Assembly (NCBI RefSeq): GCF_932294415.1
Contig: NC_065536.1
Coordinates: forward strand, 58,889,854-58,953,853
Length of the DNA: 64,000 nucleotides
From: Quercus robur
Taxonomy: Eukaryota; Streptophyta; Magnoliopsida; Fagales; Fagaceae
Reading direction: 5' to 3'
Of this stretch, positions 23,664 through 35,275 are shown piece by piece. A program made the translations under genes and the position numbers. The notes beneath the pieces were generated by a model. The model was given only the letters and a program-made list of their open reading frames with translations, had not been told where the DNA came from and searched no databases. Every line of letters begins with the position of its first letter. Position 1 is the stretch's first letter.

Positions 23664-23996
23664 GGTCAAAATGGGCATTTGCCCCTTTCGCCCAAAACAA
23701 GTAGTAAATGCCACTATTCTGAAACTATTTAGCAAAATGCTCCTGTTTTGATTAATGAAAAACTTGATTTAATGAAAATCGAGTTACTTGCAAAATGTTA
23801 CATAGTACTCGAGTTCCATGTAATTTTTTTTAAAAAGTTTTTTGCCTATAACTCGATTTTCTAATAATCAAGTTTTTCATTGAAACTCAATTTTTAGAAA
23901 ATCGAGTTTAAAATAGAGGTATATGGCTAAATAATTTCAGAACAGGGGCATTTTGCTACTTGTTTTAGGCGAAAAGGGCAAATGCCCATTTTGACC
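23664..23996. mobile_element. MULE-type MITE inside the LINE relic, copy B
   Basis: Partner of 2987-3318, with the same TIRs and the same TAGAGAAAGC flanks. It proves this insertion preceded the duplication. Confidence 0.85.
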
Positions 23997-24303
23997 TAGA
24001 GAAAGCATATGATAGCACCCTTGAAGAGGTTATGTTATGGGCTTTGGAAAAGAAAGAAGTTCATCTATACTATACTAAATTGATTAAAGAAATGTGTGAT
24101 GGAGCTGTAACTAATATGAGAACTAGTGGAGACATTAGAAGTGAGTTTCCTATAATTATATGTTTGCATCAAGGATCATCATTATGTCTATATTTTTTTG
24201 CAAGAGTAATGATGAGCTCACTAAATCAATTTAAGTACCTTGGTTAATGCTATTTACAAATAATATAGTTTTAGTAGATGAATTTAAAAGTAGAGTTAAT
24301 TCT

Positions 24304-25782
24304 CAAGGTTTTGACACCCGGACCGGACCGTACGATCTGACTGAAAAAACCTCGAACCGCTCATTTTTGCAGTTCTTTTAGCCTCAAGAACTGCTCTATG
24401 GGAAAAAAGAAAGGACTAGTGTGAACCGCGGTCAGACCTCACTGTTCTAAGAACCGTGAACAGTTCTCATAGGTCCCTTTTAAAAAAAAAAAAAAAAAAT
24501 TAAAGCCTTAAACGGCACCATACCGGAATATTTACTATTTTTGGTTGGAAAAAAAATATCCACTGGTAAAGAATTTGAATAAAAGTAAAAAGAAATCAGA
24601 AAATGTCTGATTTGACCCAGAAAATGTCTGATCTTTGTTTCAGTCTCTTTGCTTCACTCTCAAAAAACGTCTCACATAATCCAAACACAAAACAAAATCC
24701 AATTCTTACAATAAAGTTGAATTAGATCAAGCAAATATGAAAAAAATAAATAAATAAAAGAAGAACAAGTCGATTTGACCCATTCTGGTGGTGGGGAGGA
24801 TGACGAACGGCGGTGGGGCAGCGGACGAGGTAGTGCTGCATGGTGAACGCCGATCTCCATCAGCTTTGTCCTTTCAGCGACCTCAATATCGCTGGCCTTC
24901 GATCTGTGCACCTCGATCTCCACCGACGCTTCAGATTCTCCTCTCTCTCTCTTCTCTTTTCTCTGATATGAATATGTGAATGCGATAATTGTGAAGTAAA
25001 TGTGAGGTTAAGAGTTGAGTAATAAATTGGGTCCGTATGAAAATGTGTGGTGGTCTTTATCCCTTAGTTTTATTATTATTTTTTGTATGTAATTGTGTGG
25101 TTTTTTTTTATTTTTTTATTCAAACGTGTGGTATTTAATATTAAGAAATGCTACCACAATATTTTCACAATAAATTTTAAGTAATAGATTGTTATTAGCT
25201 AATATTGGTGAGTAAAAAAAAATTAGTAGTGGGTTTAAATTAGAACTAGTAACAACTTTCTACATAAGATTTTGATGTAATTCTTGTGAAAATATTGCAA
25301 AAAATATTATAGATATAACATAACAATTCTTTCTTCATCTGCTTTTGTTTGTATTGCTTTTTTATCTCTTCCTTTAATTTCATTTACTTTTGTTTCTAGT
25401 GCTTTTTTAGGTTTGTGAATGTGAGCTAGACAGCTGGTCACATGGGGCATTGGAAAGCGCAAATTGGAAAGACAATCTGATGCTTTTAATTTTCTTTTTA
25501 TAAAAAAATGGTTATTATTATTATTGGATAGATATTTCATATTTGGGCTATAGATGGATATATTAGACATAGTTAAAATATGGATTTATAGTTTTAATTG
25601 GACTATTTTAGTTAATTTTTCTATTTTTTACTAATTTAATATTTTTATATATATTTAAAATAATAATTAAATTAATTATAACATTATCACGGTTCAACCC
25701 TGGTTCGATCTCGATTCGACCTCAAAAACCTTGAACCTCTCCCTTTTACGATTCAATGAACGGTCCAAGTCTGAAACCCTTG
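24304..25782. mobile_element. 1479-bp hAT-like non-autonomous element, copy B only
   Basis: Flanked by the perfect 8-bp duplication TTAATTCT (24296-24303 and 25783-25790); copy A near 3620 has a single TTAATTCT and no insert. The ends are CAAGGTTTTGACACC and, on the other strand, CAAGGGTTTCAGAC. 8-bp duplications with CA..TG ends fit hAT. The interior has a GC-rich patch at 24780-24930 and a nested small MITE, but no transposase. Confidence 0.87.
25146..25312. mobile_element. Small MITE nested in the hAT-like element
   Basis: Imperfect inverted arms: CACAATATTTTCACAA on the left and TTGTGAAAATATTGC on the right. Similar sequence flanks the MITE at 42756-43132 (ATTTCACAACAACTTC..TGTTGTGAA). 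Confidence 0.55.
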
Positions 25783-26608
25783 TTAATTCTAAGTTAGAAA
25801 TTTGGAGAGAAACTCTAGAATCTAAAGGCTTTTTGACTATGTAGGACTAGAACAAAGTACATGAAATAAAAGTTTGGTAAATGTCGAAACAAAGATGAAA
25901 AGGCTATGAGACTGAATAATCAAGAGATATATAAGAATGATAGCTTTAGATATCCTAGATTAATAATTCATAAAGATGAAGAGATCAAAGAGAATGTGAA
26001 TCATAGAATAAAAGTAAGGTGGATGAAGTAGAGAAGCATATCAAGAGTATTGCGTAATTATAGAATATTTTTTGAGTAAAATGTAAAATTTTATAAAATT
26101 GCTATAAGACCAACTATGCTCTATGGTTTGTTAGATTGTTAGGAAATAACATATTAATAAAATGAGTATAACTAAAATGAGAATGTTAAGATAAATAAAT
26201 GGAAATGCATGAAAATATAGAACTCAAAATTTGTAAAACACCTTAAAGATATGGGTTACAATTATTGATGAAAAGACGAAAAAAAATTGGTTGAGATGAT
26301 TTGGTTATATTCAAATGAGAATGTTAATACATCAATAAGAAAAAATATGTCGGTAAAAAAAAAAAAAAGTACGACTGTACATTTAAACAGTTAATCTTTT
26401 AAATTAAATATGTCGGTAAAATAAACTCATCCAGACACTTTCTAATGTTCTGAATATAAACTTATATCCCTTCATTGTTGCTGATTGATAACTTTTGGAA
26501 AGAGAGGTTGCCGCCCCTTGTAATTGTGTATCACGTTCTACACTTATAGTCTCAATAGCTGTCCATAACTTCCGGAAAATTTGACCATGGTTTATTATTG
26601 TTTCAAAT

Positions 26609-27217
26609 GAATTTTTAAGTGACTTTCTTTGAGTGATCATTAATGATAGCTGATCCAGGGAACTAAATTAGCATCTGGGCTGGATATGCTTTCAGAAAAA
26701 GAAAAGAAAAGAATTTTTAAGTGACTTTCTTTGAGTGATCATTAATGATAGCTGATCCAGGGAACTAAATTAGCATCTGGGCTGGATATGCTTTCAGAAA
26801 AAGAAAAGAAAAGAATTTTTAAGTGACTTTCTTTGAGTGATCGTTAATGATAGCTGATCCAGGGAACTAAATTAGCATCTGGGCTGGATATGCTTTCAGA
26901 AAAAGAAAAGAAAAGAATTTTTAAGTGACTTTCTTTGAGTGATCGTTAATGATAGCTGATCCAGGGAACTAAATTAGCATCTGGGCTGGATATGCTTTCA
27001 GAAAAAGAAAAGAAAAGAATTTTTAAGTGACTTTCTTTGAGTGATCATTAATGATAGCTGATCCAGGGAACTAAATTAGCATCTGGGCTGGATATGCTTT
27101 CAGAAAAAGAAAAGAAAAGAATTTTTAAGTGACTTTCTTTGAGTGATCGTTAATGATAGCTGATCCAGGGAACTAAATTAGCATCTGGGCTGGATATGCT
27201 TTCAGAAAAAGAAAAGA
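26609..27217. repeat. Six-copy 102-bp minisatellite, downstream of UGT copy B
   Basis: Units starting GAATTTTTAAGTGAC begin at 26609, 26711, 26813, 26915, 27017 and 27119, exactly 102 bp apart. They differ by only a base or two (CATTAATG or CGTTAATG). Copy A has one unit (4454-4555). The units are far more alike than A and B are to each other, so expansion was recent. Confidence 0.95.
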
Positions 27218-27921
27218 GCCACTCTAGCTGTTGTTCAAAGTTGAAACTCACAACTCAACTCACTTTTCCTTTGCCAACCTCTTGCTTACCTTTCCTATCT
27301 TAATAAACTATTTTGCTTTCCCTAATATCACATACACAGCTTCTAACTTAACTAGCACACTATTTTGCTTTCCCTAATATCACATACACAGCTTCTAACT
27401 TAACTAGCACTTGTTTTCAACGAAAACATTCAAGTTCAAATGCTCCATTCTCCTCTTATAACTGTTGAATTTATTCCAAAAAAATAAAAAATAAAAAATA
27501 AAAATAAAAATAAAAGAAAACCTTTTTATGCAAAAATGAAGATATTAAAGAATGTACGGGGAAAAAAGAATTTCATTAGTAATTCTTCATTAGCTAAACA
27601 GGGACTATATGAAAGAATTCCCATTTAAATACATTCCAATGAAAGGAATCAAACAAAACAATGACAAGATAGGGAAAACAAGACACACGTTGACCTAGCT
27701 AAAACAAATTCACATGACCATTCACACGCAATCACTAATAATTTATTTTATACATTCAACATATGTATTAGTTTTTTTCGTAGAATGTGAATCTTATAGT
27801 TATATTAGATTCTCATATTGTAAATCTTATAATTATATTAAATTCTCATATTGTAAAAGACGATACATAAAACTAATGCCTCCTCACTTACACACAATAA
27901 AACACAATTGCATAATTTCTC

Positions 27922-27955
<34 letters not shown>

Positions 27956-28020
27956 ACGCAATTGCATAATTGCTAGGAAGGTCAATCTAAACTACACCAA
28001 ATGGTAACTATTAGAAAAGT
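27218..28020. other. 3' flank of UGT copy B
   Basis: Positions 27218-27520 have no counterpart in copy A and include a 51-bp direct repeat (27308-27358 and 27359-27409). The rest matches 4540-4974, apart from an A-run of about 31 (27923-27953) bordered by repeats of CACAATTGCATAATT. No gene is present. Confidence 0.7.
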
Positions 28021-28855
28021 TCATTGCCTATCCTTTTGTACCAAATGCTGAACAAATTCATTGATATTCTTGTCAGAGCTCCCTCCTTCACTGACTGCTT
28101 TCTTAGCCAACTCCCTCCATTTACTAGCATTCTTCTTAATCTGCTGGCTCCTCTCTCCTTCCATCACTTCCTTCAAACAAATTACAAGCTCTTCTTTTCT
28201 CACAACTCCCTTATCATCCTCCTTGGCTCTTAGCCCCACACCCCAAATCTCCTCCACAAACTTTGCATCTGTCAATTGGTCAGCCCACTTTGGCACTCCC
28301 ACCATAGGTGCCCCAAGGCTCAACCCTTCTAGTGTTGAGTTCCACCCACAGTGTGTTACAAAGCAACCAATGGCTTGGTTTTCCAGTATTTCTAGTTGGT
28401 TGCACCATGACACAATCAAACCCTTTTCTTTTGTTGAGTCCACAAACCCATCAGGCAATTTATCTTGCTCAGATTCTTTTACAACCCACAGGAAATGCAA
28501 GCCACTCTCCTTCAAGCCCCATGCAATTTCTTCCATTTCTTCTAATGTCAAGGAGACCATGCTTCCAAAAGAGACATACACTACTGTCTTAGGTGGCTTT
28601 GTTTCTAGCCATTTGATGCAATCATCACTAAAAGGCTCCCATAGACTTGCTCCATATCCTTTGTCATCTTCAATCCGACCATCTAAGTAAGCCGCTGGGA
28701 CCATTGGTCCGATCAACTTTGCTGGCCAGAGCTTTGATATGCTTCTCGCTTCCTACTCAAACATAAAACACGAAAATTTTTTGTTTTAGTAAGCGTATAA
28801 TAAGAAAAAGAAAGGGTCATTTTATGGTAAACAAATTTTTTTTTTGGTAGGTAAA

Positions 28856-28895
<40 letters not shown>

Positions 28896-29822
28896 TTGGG
28901 TAGGTAAATATTTACCTAATGCCAATAATATTATAAAATATATATTAAATAAGACAATATCCAATATTAACTTGTTAGAACCCCTTTTTGTTTTTCTTGT
29001 GTGTGATGGGTTCTAAGAAAACAAAAAAACTTGTGTACAAGTAAAAAAAGAAGTATATACTGTAAAATTCTATTCTTTCATGCTGCTTCTATGCTAGTGA
29101 GAAGAATGACTACATTGAATTGATGGTAAAATATCTGTAAGTTAACATGATAATTGATAATGGTGATGTTAGTCACATACCTCGGCTTCTAATTCTTCGA
29201 AAGTGTTGCTAAATATCCAATCAGCCATGTCCAAGTTGGAAAACTGACTTAATTTCATTGCCAAGTATGCTGGATAACTTTCTGGCAACTTAAGAAAGCT
29301 TGGTAGGTCAGGGAAGTTCAATGGAGGTAGGCCAGGAATGATTAGTGGTGTAGTTTCAAGCTTCAATGGCAACGAAAGTTTGCCATGGTGTATGAGACAG
29401 AATATGTGGGATACAGTGGCTGAATTGGTAAAGAATGGTGCTCCATAAATGCCATGTTGCTTAGCAACATCAAGAGCCCATGGCAAAAATGAATCATACA
29501 CAACACAACTCACGGGAGAACCAGAGTGTTGAAACTTTTGGATGAGTTCAGATAGAGTTCTTGAGCCATTGGCCTTGAATGACTTCAGGAACAAGTCCAC
29601 GTTTTTTGCTTGTGCAAAGCCACTCTCATCAAACCCATCGGAGATGGGCTCTACACCAACGTTTGCTGTACAAATGGACTTGAGAGTATAACGAGTTGTA
29701 GCTATTGTGGCCTTGACCCCTTTTGAGGCTAAACGTTTTGCAAATTGGAGGAGAGGGTTAATGTGACCCTGGCTTGGATATGGGAGCACCACAACGTGAC
29801 CTCTATACTCTGTTTCCTCCAT
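28021..29822 (-). CDS. UGT74-like UDP-glycosyltransferase, copy B, intact
   Basis: Encodes a cytosolic enzyme expected to move a sugar, usually glucose, from a UDP-sugar to a small acceptor; the acceptor cannot be told from sequence. Exon 1 is 29822-29181 (residues 1-214), the GT-AG intron is 29180-28753, and exon 2 is 28752-28021 (residues 215-457). Length 457 aa is normal for the family. PYPSQGHINP carries catalytic His20, CVVYDSFLPW carries Asp110, and the 44-residue PSPG box spans 330-373 with HCGWNS at 348-353 and a final WADQ. Overall it looks like subfamily UGT74. The start is the first ATG after a TATA box, matching MEE-GHVVVLPYP starts. It is the only unbroken UGT of the pair. Between the copies I count 21 replacement and 11 silent changes, so constraint is weak on at least one of them. 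Confidence 0.93.
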
Positions 29823-29857
29823 TTCTTTATGTTATTGTTGTTTCTCCTTAACTATCC

Positions 29858-29867
29858 TTATATATAG
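29858..29867 (-). promoter_or_regulatory. TATA box of UGT copy B
   Basis: TATATATAAG on the minus strand, about 37-45 bp upstream of the ATG at 29822. Copy A has TATAAATAAG at this place, so the core promoters differ slightly. Confidence 0.55.
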
Positions 29868-30090
29868 GCTAGAGAGAAACTTGTTTTACAGTAAATTTTA
29901 TACTAAAAAACTAGGACCAGACTTTTGGCAAACTGAGGGTGGCCAACAAAATGTGATGGATTAATGTAAAAGTGTAATTACAATTAATTTATCACATAAT
30001 TGTGGTAAATGTTGAAATCATAAAATAACTCATTTTACTCAATAATTAATTAGCTGGCATCTTATCTATACTTTCATTTTTTTTATTAGG

Positions 30091-31440
30091 GAAATGTTAA
30101 TGGATGATTTTAGAGCAGTGGTTAATAATTAATTTAAAGAAATTTTTTATGAGGAAAGAAAACAAAAGTAATTAATGTTTTGATAGTTTTTTCTATTTCT
30201 CATAAACGTGCTGTCAAAACTTTTCTAAAATAGATTGTTAACCATTGCCCTAAGGGCACCCATTAATAGGACCCTCTCCTATTAACGGGTGCCCTTAGGA
30301 CAATTATTAATAAATAATTTTAGGAAAATTTTAACATCACTTTTATGGGAAATATAAAAAATTGTTAAAACAATTAATTTCTTTTGTTCTTTTTCTATAA
30401 AAAGTTTCTTAAAATAGTTTCTAAAAACCAATATCTTTAGGGCATCCGTTATTATTTCCCTCTTTTATAAATAATTTAATTTTCTTTTATATGAATAATT
30501 CAAGGATTTGAATCTTATCTATGCTTCTTACCATATATCAAAACCAATGTTTTGAACTTTTATTGAAATTTGTTCATAACTTCATATGAATGCTGCCACT
30601 GTGCCACATAAGACATGGAAATTATTGTGGAAGGGCATTAATTGTTTTTCATTACTATTTACTTGCTCATTTTGCATTCACATTAATTAATTTTACTTTT
30701 TTCCTCTTGCCTTATTATTTGGAAATTATTGTGGAAGGGCATTAATTATTGGGAAATGTTAACCAATGCTCTTAGTATTAATTATTTGGTTTAGTAGCTA
30801 TTTTTAGAAACATTTTATTTGGAGAATGATAAAACAATAAATATTGTTGACAATTTTCTATATTTTCTATGCTATGAAAAGTGTGTCAAAAATTTTCTAT
30901 TATAGTTTATTAACAATTTCCCTAAGCACATCTATTAACATGACCCTTAATTATTTTTCATTACTATTTACTTGTTCATTCAGCATTCGAATTAAATTAT
31001 TTTTTTTCCTTATTCTCAAAAAAAAATTATTTTTCCTTTTTTGCTCCTTACGAGTCACAATGCTCTATTTTTTCGAAATAGGAAAAATTAATAAATGCCC
31101 TAAGAGTATCAGTTTAGCAATTATTTTTAGAAACTTTTTATAGGAAAAGAAAAAAGTAATTGATTTTTTCACAAATTTTTATATTTTCCATAAAAGTTGT
31201 ATTAAAACTTTTCTAAAATTATCTATTAACAAATGCTCTAAGTGGTATTAAAATTTTGGGTCATGCCAACGAGTGCCCTTATGGCAATGATTAACAATCC
31301 ATTTTAAAAAAGTTTTAACACCACTTTTATAGAAAATGGAAAAAGTTGTCAAAATATTAATTTTTTTCTCCTAAAAACTTTATTTAAATGGATTGTTAAT
31401 CATTGCTCTAAGACATTCATTAGTATTTCCCTAAAACTTT
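30091..31440. repeat. Short MITE cluster upstream of UGT copy B
   Basis: Counterpart of 6995-8150. Members lie at about 30091-30270, 30271-30455, 30745-30950, 31080-31280 and 31281-31440. At 30246-30300 two ends meet head to head (CCTAAGGGCACCCATTAATA facing TATTAACGGGTGCCCTTAGG), which shows the terminal sequence of the family clearly. Confidence 0.7.
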
Positions 31441-33250
31441 ATATGCTCTATATTATTTCTTGAATGAGAGATTAAGAGATTCAAGAAACAATAAATGTAT
31501 AGTAATAAAAGAGCACATAAAGATAAGATAATTAATGTGAATATTGAATGAGCTTCTTTTTTTGAGAGGGGCAGTTGAGACTGCACTGTATATCCATTTT
31601 AAGAAAGTTTTAACACCACTTTTATAGAAAATGGAAAAAGTTTTCAAAATATTAATTTTTTTCTCCTAAAAACTTTATTTAAATGGATTGTTAATCATTG
31701 CTCTAAGGCATTCATTGGTATTTCCCTAAAACTTTATATGCTCTATATTATTTCTTGAATGAGAGATTAAGAGATTCAAGAAACAATAAATGTATAGTAA
31801 TAAAAGAGCACAAAAAGATAAGATAATTAATGTGAATATTGAATGAGCTTCTTTTTTTGAGAGGGGCAGTTGAGACTGCACTGTATATCAATTTTAAGAA
31901 AGTTTTAACATCACTTTTATAGAAAATAGAAAAAGTTCTCAAAATATTAATTTTTTTCTCCTAAAAACTTTATTTAAATGGATTGTTAATCATTGCTCTA
32001 AGGCATTCATTAGTATTTCCCTAAAACTTTATATGCTCTATATTATTTCTTGAATGAGAGATTAAGAGATTCAAGAAACAATAAATGTATAGTAATAAAA
32101 GAGCACATAAAGATAAGATAATTAATGTGAATATCGAATGAGCTTCATTTTTTTAGAGGGGCCGTTGAGATTGCACTGTATAGTAATAAAAGAGCACATA
32201 AAGATAAGATAATTAATGTGAATATTGAATGAGCTTCTTTTTTTGAGAGGGGCAGTTGAGACTGCACTGTATATCCATTTTAAGAAAGTTTTAACATCAC
32301 TTTTATAGAAAATGGAAAAAGTTGTCAAAATATTAATTTTTTTCTCCTAAAAACTTTATTTAAATGGATTGTTAATCATTGCTCTAAGGCATTCATTGGT
32401 ATTTCCCTAAAACTTTATATGCTCTATATTATTTCTTGAATGAGAGATTAAGAGATTCAAGAAACAATAAATGTATAGTAATAAAAGAGCACATAAAGAT
32501 AAGATAATTAATGTGAATATTGAATGAGCTTCTTTTTTTGAGAGGGGCAGTTGAGACTGCACTGTATATCCATTTTAAGAAAGTTTTAACATTACTTTTA
32601 TAGAAAATGGAAAAAGTTGTCAAAATATTAATTTTTTTCTCCTAAAAACTTTATTTAAATGGATTTTTAATCATTGCTCTAAGGCATTCATTAGTATTTC
32701 CCTAAAACTTTATATGCTCTATATTATTTCTTGAATGAGAGATTAAGAGATTCAAGAAACAATAAATGTATAGTAATAAAAGAGCACATAAAGATAAGAT
32801 AATTAATGTGAATATCGAATGAGCTTCATTTTTGAGAGGGGCAGTTGAGATTGCACTGTATAGTAATAAAAGAGCACATAAAGATAAGATAATTAATGTG
32901 AATATTGAATGAGCTTCTTTTTTTGAGAGGGGTAGTTGAGACTGCACTGTATATCCATTTTAAGAAAGTTTTAACATCACTTTTATAGAAAATGGAAAAA
33001 GTTGTCAAAATATTAATTTTTTTCTCCTAAAAACTTTATTTAAATGGATTGTTAATCATTGCTCTAAGGCATTCATTAGTATTTCCCTAAAACTTTATAT
33101 GCTCTATATTATTTCATGAATGAGAGATTAAGAGATTCAAGAAACAATAAATGTATAGTAATAAAAGAGCACATAAAGATAAGATAATTAATGTGAATAT
33201 TGAATGAGCTTCTTTTTTTGAGAGGGGCAGTTGAGACTGCACTGTATATT
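31297..33250. repeat. Tandem array of 295-bp units with 386-bp variants (MITE-derived)
   Basis: The marker TATCCATTTTAAGAAAG recurs at about 31297, 31592, 31887, 32273, 32568 and 32953, giving spacings 295, 295, 386, 295 and 385. The longer units contain an extra roughly 91-bp copy of the TAGTAATAAAAGAGCACATA..GAGACTGCACTGTA part. Each unit joins part of the local MITE to flanking sequence. Copy A has no array. Repeated open frames of about 64 codons on the minus strand are repeat shadows. Confidence 0.9.
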
Positions 33251-33339
33251 GAATGAGCTTCTAATAAATAAGGATAAATTGTGTATTGAATGAGATTGCA
33301 TTGTATATTGAATGAGCTTTTTTTTTTTCTTTTTTTTTT

Positions 33340-33542
33340 GGTGAAATTATAATATCCACATGGTGGACAAGTGATATGGTCCACTATTCCACTAAAAAAC
33401 TTCCACTTATTTAAAATTGTTAGTTAGAAAATTTTTTTAAACAGAAATTAATTACTGACTCAGCAATTTTAAACAAGTGAAAGTTTTTTAATGGAATGGT
33501 GGACAAATAACGTGGTCCACCAGAGAACTCTATAATTTCTCC
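33340..33542. mobile_element. 203-bp palindromic MITE (family member 1)
   Basis: Nearly the whole length is an inverted repeat: TGGTGGACAAGTGATATGG..CCACTATTCCACTAAAAAAC on the left mirrors GTTTTTTAATGGAATGGTGG on the right. The ends resemble GGAGAAATTATA. A member of identical length lies at 61470-61672. Confidence 0.8.
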
Positions 33543-34290
33543 TTTTTTTGAGAGGCGCAGTTGAGACTGCACTGTATATTGAATGAGCTTCTAATAAATA
33601 AGTATAAACTGTGTAAGGATCCTCATATTGCTTCACTTGGTGAGCAAGTGATCTTATCAAAGTCCTGATGGTACGGTACACGTGGTATTACTCATTGTCG
33701 TCATGTGAGTCGTGACATGAGGTTAATGAGTCCACATTAAAGACTCCATTTTTTAATTCAAAAAAACATAAACTACCCTTGCCCTTCCAAATAAAAGGTA
33801 TATAAAGACGGAAAAGAAATGATAATTAATGTGAATGTTGAATGAGCAAGTAAATACATAGTAAGGAAAAACAATTAATGCCCTTCCACACAAGTAAAAA
33901 AAAAAAAAAAAAAATCTTAAAAAAAGAAAAATGAAAATTAGCTAACCACTTTTCATAATACCTTAATGTAATTCTCTATCCTGTACTCTATTTAATTAAA
34001 ATATTATTTATTTTTTTATTTGTATTATTTTTCTCACTTTTCAAAACATTAACTTTTCTTTATTTCAATAACCTAAACACCAAAAAAAATAAATAAATAA
34101 ATTAAGTATTAATAAGAAACACTTAAGCAAAAGGGTATTTTAGAAGATTATAGGTATGATTTTAAAAATTTGATCAGACAGGCCTATTAAATTGAAACCA
34201 AACCCTAGTTTTTTATGATAAAAATTGTAAAAATTAAAAGCTCGGTCGTAAAAACTGAAATCAAAACTTTTAAAAAGATTTTTTTTTTTT
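33543..34290. other. Non-coding flank shared with 8151-8396 and 9046-9615
   Basis: AT-rich. It includes the LTR empty site, where CCAAATAAAAGGTATATAAAG is uninterrupted near 33790-33810. No gene is present. Confidence 0.65.
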
Positions 34291-34891
34291 TTTATGAGTC
34301 CCATTTGGTACATGTGTTTAAACACATGTTTTCAGTTTTTAAACAACATTATACGTAGTTTCACACATTTTTTTACTCACACGTATTTCTAAAAAATATA
34401 AACAACATTATTAGAATAACATTACCAAACAGCCACAGTTTTCAAAATCATGTATGTAAAGAACCCAACGCATGGGTCTTTCTTTACTTGGGGAATTCAT
34501 TCCTTGAATCAGTTTCTTTTCCCCTATCGATGTTGCCAAGCTCCATGTCATGTCATAATCTAGCATGACTTATATTGTTTAAATAAAACAAATCATGACG
34601 TAATCTCATTGGAAATGAGCATTACTTGTATTGTTAAAAATAAAAATAAAAATCGGACGGATTCTAATGTTTGGAAAAAAATACACCGAAATGTAACAAT
34701 TCATTAGGTAAGATCTCAACAAATCTATCTAATTTCATTGTGTTGTCGTATCTAGTTTTTTTTTTTTTTTTTTTTAAACTTTCTTACTTCTTAATCCTAT
34801 AAACTTTCTTATTTTAATTTTCACTTTCATTTTAGTATTGTAATTCTTTTAATTAAAAAAAAAAAAAAATCTCTCTATGAATGTTACTATT
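34291..34891. other. Copy B-specific AT-rich sequence
   Basis: It has no counterpart in copy A and no identified ends or coding. It contains T and A runs and short matches to MITE ends (ACACATGTGTTTAAACACATG near 34310). Confidence 0.5.
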
Positions 34892-35266
34892 GGGCAAAAT
34901 TTGGTATTTAGACTGTTTTCAGAAAAAAAAATTTGTGAACAGCATGCGCGTCAAATTATTTAGTTAGTTGGACTGATTTTGGAACTTGAGTTTGGCAAAC
35001 TCGAGTTCCGGCCCAAAATTCAAACTATAGTGGCGTTTTTTTTTAGTGGTGTTTGTCAAAAATGCCACTATATGTACCCTATAGTGGCGTTTTCTATAAA
35101 TGCTGCTATATGGACTAAAAAAACGCCACTATAGGATTTGCTTTCCAACCCAAAATCGAGTTTGGCAAACTCGAGTTCCAAAAACAGTCCAACTAACTAA
35201 TTAGTTTGACGCGCATGCTATTCTCCAAAAAAATTTCTAAATTCAGTCTAAATAGCAAATTTTGCC
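34892..35266. mobile_element. 375-bp MULE-type MITE, copy B
   Basis: The perfect 9-bp duplication GTTACTATT flanks it (34883-34891 and 35267-35275). Long inverted arms start GGCAAAATTTGGTATTTAGA / GGCAAAATTTGCTATTTAGA. They continue through GCATGCGCGTCAAA, AGTTAGTTGGACTG and AACTCGAGTTTGCCAAACTC. The loop carries repeated TATAGTGGCG. A 9-bp duplication with arms of more than 100 bp is typical of Mutator-like elements. Confidence 0.88.
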
Positions 35267-35275
35267 GTTACTATT

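Larger units (their letters stand above)
23100..26320 (+). mobile_element. LINE reverse-transcriptase relic, copy B
   Basis: The same decayed LINE as 2440-4170, including HQGSSLCLYFFA and the split DLEKAYD motif. It is interrupted by the shared MULE-type MITE (23664-23996) and by a copy B-specific hAT-like element (24304-25782). Confidence 0.85.

Noticed and set aside
26609..27217. Regular direct repeats that superficially recall a CRISPR array
   Set aside because: The full 102-bp unit is repeated without variable spacers, copy A has a single unit, and the genome is a plant.
31453..33384. Series of similar minus-strand frames of about 64 codons
   Set aside because: They repeat with the 295-bp period, so they are shadows of the tandem array and not a gene family.
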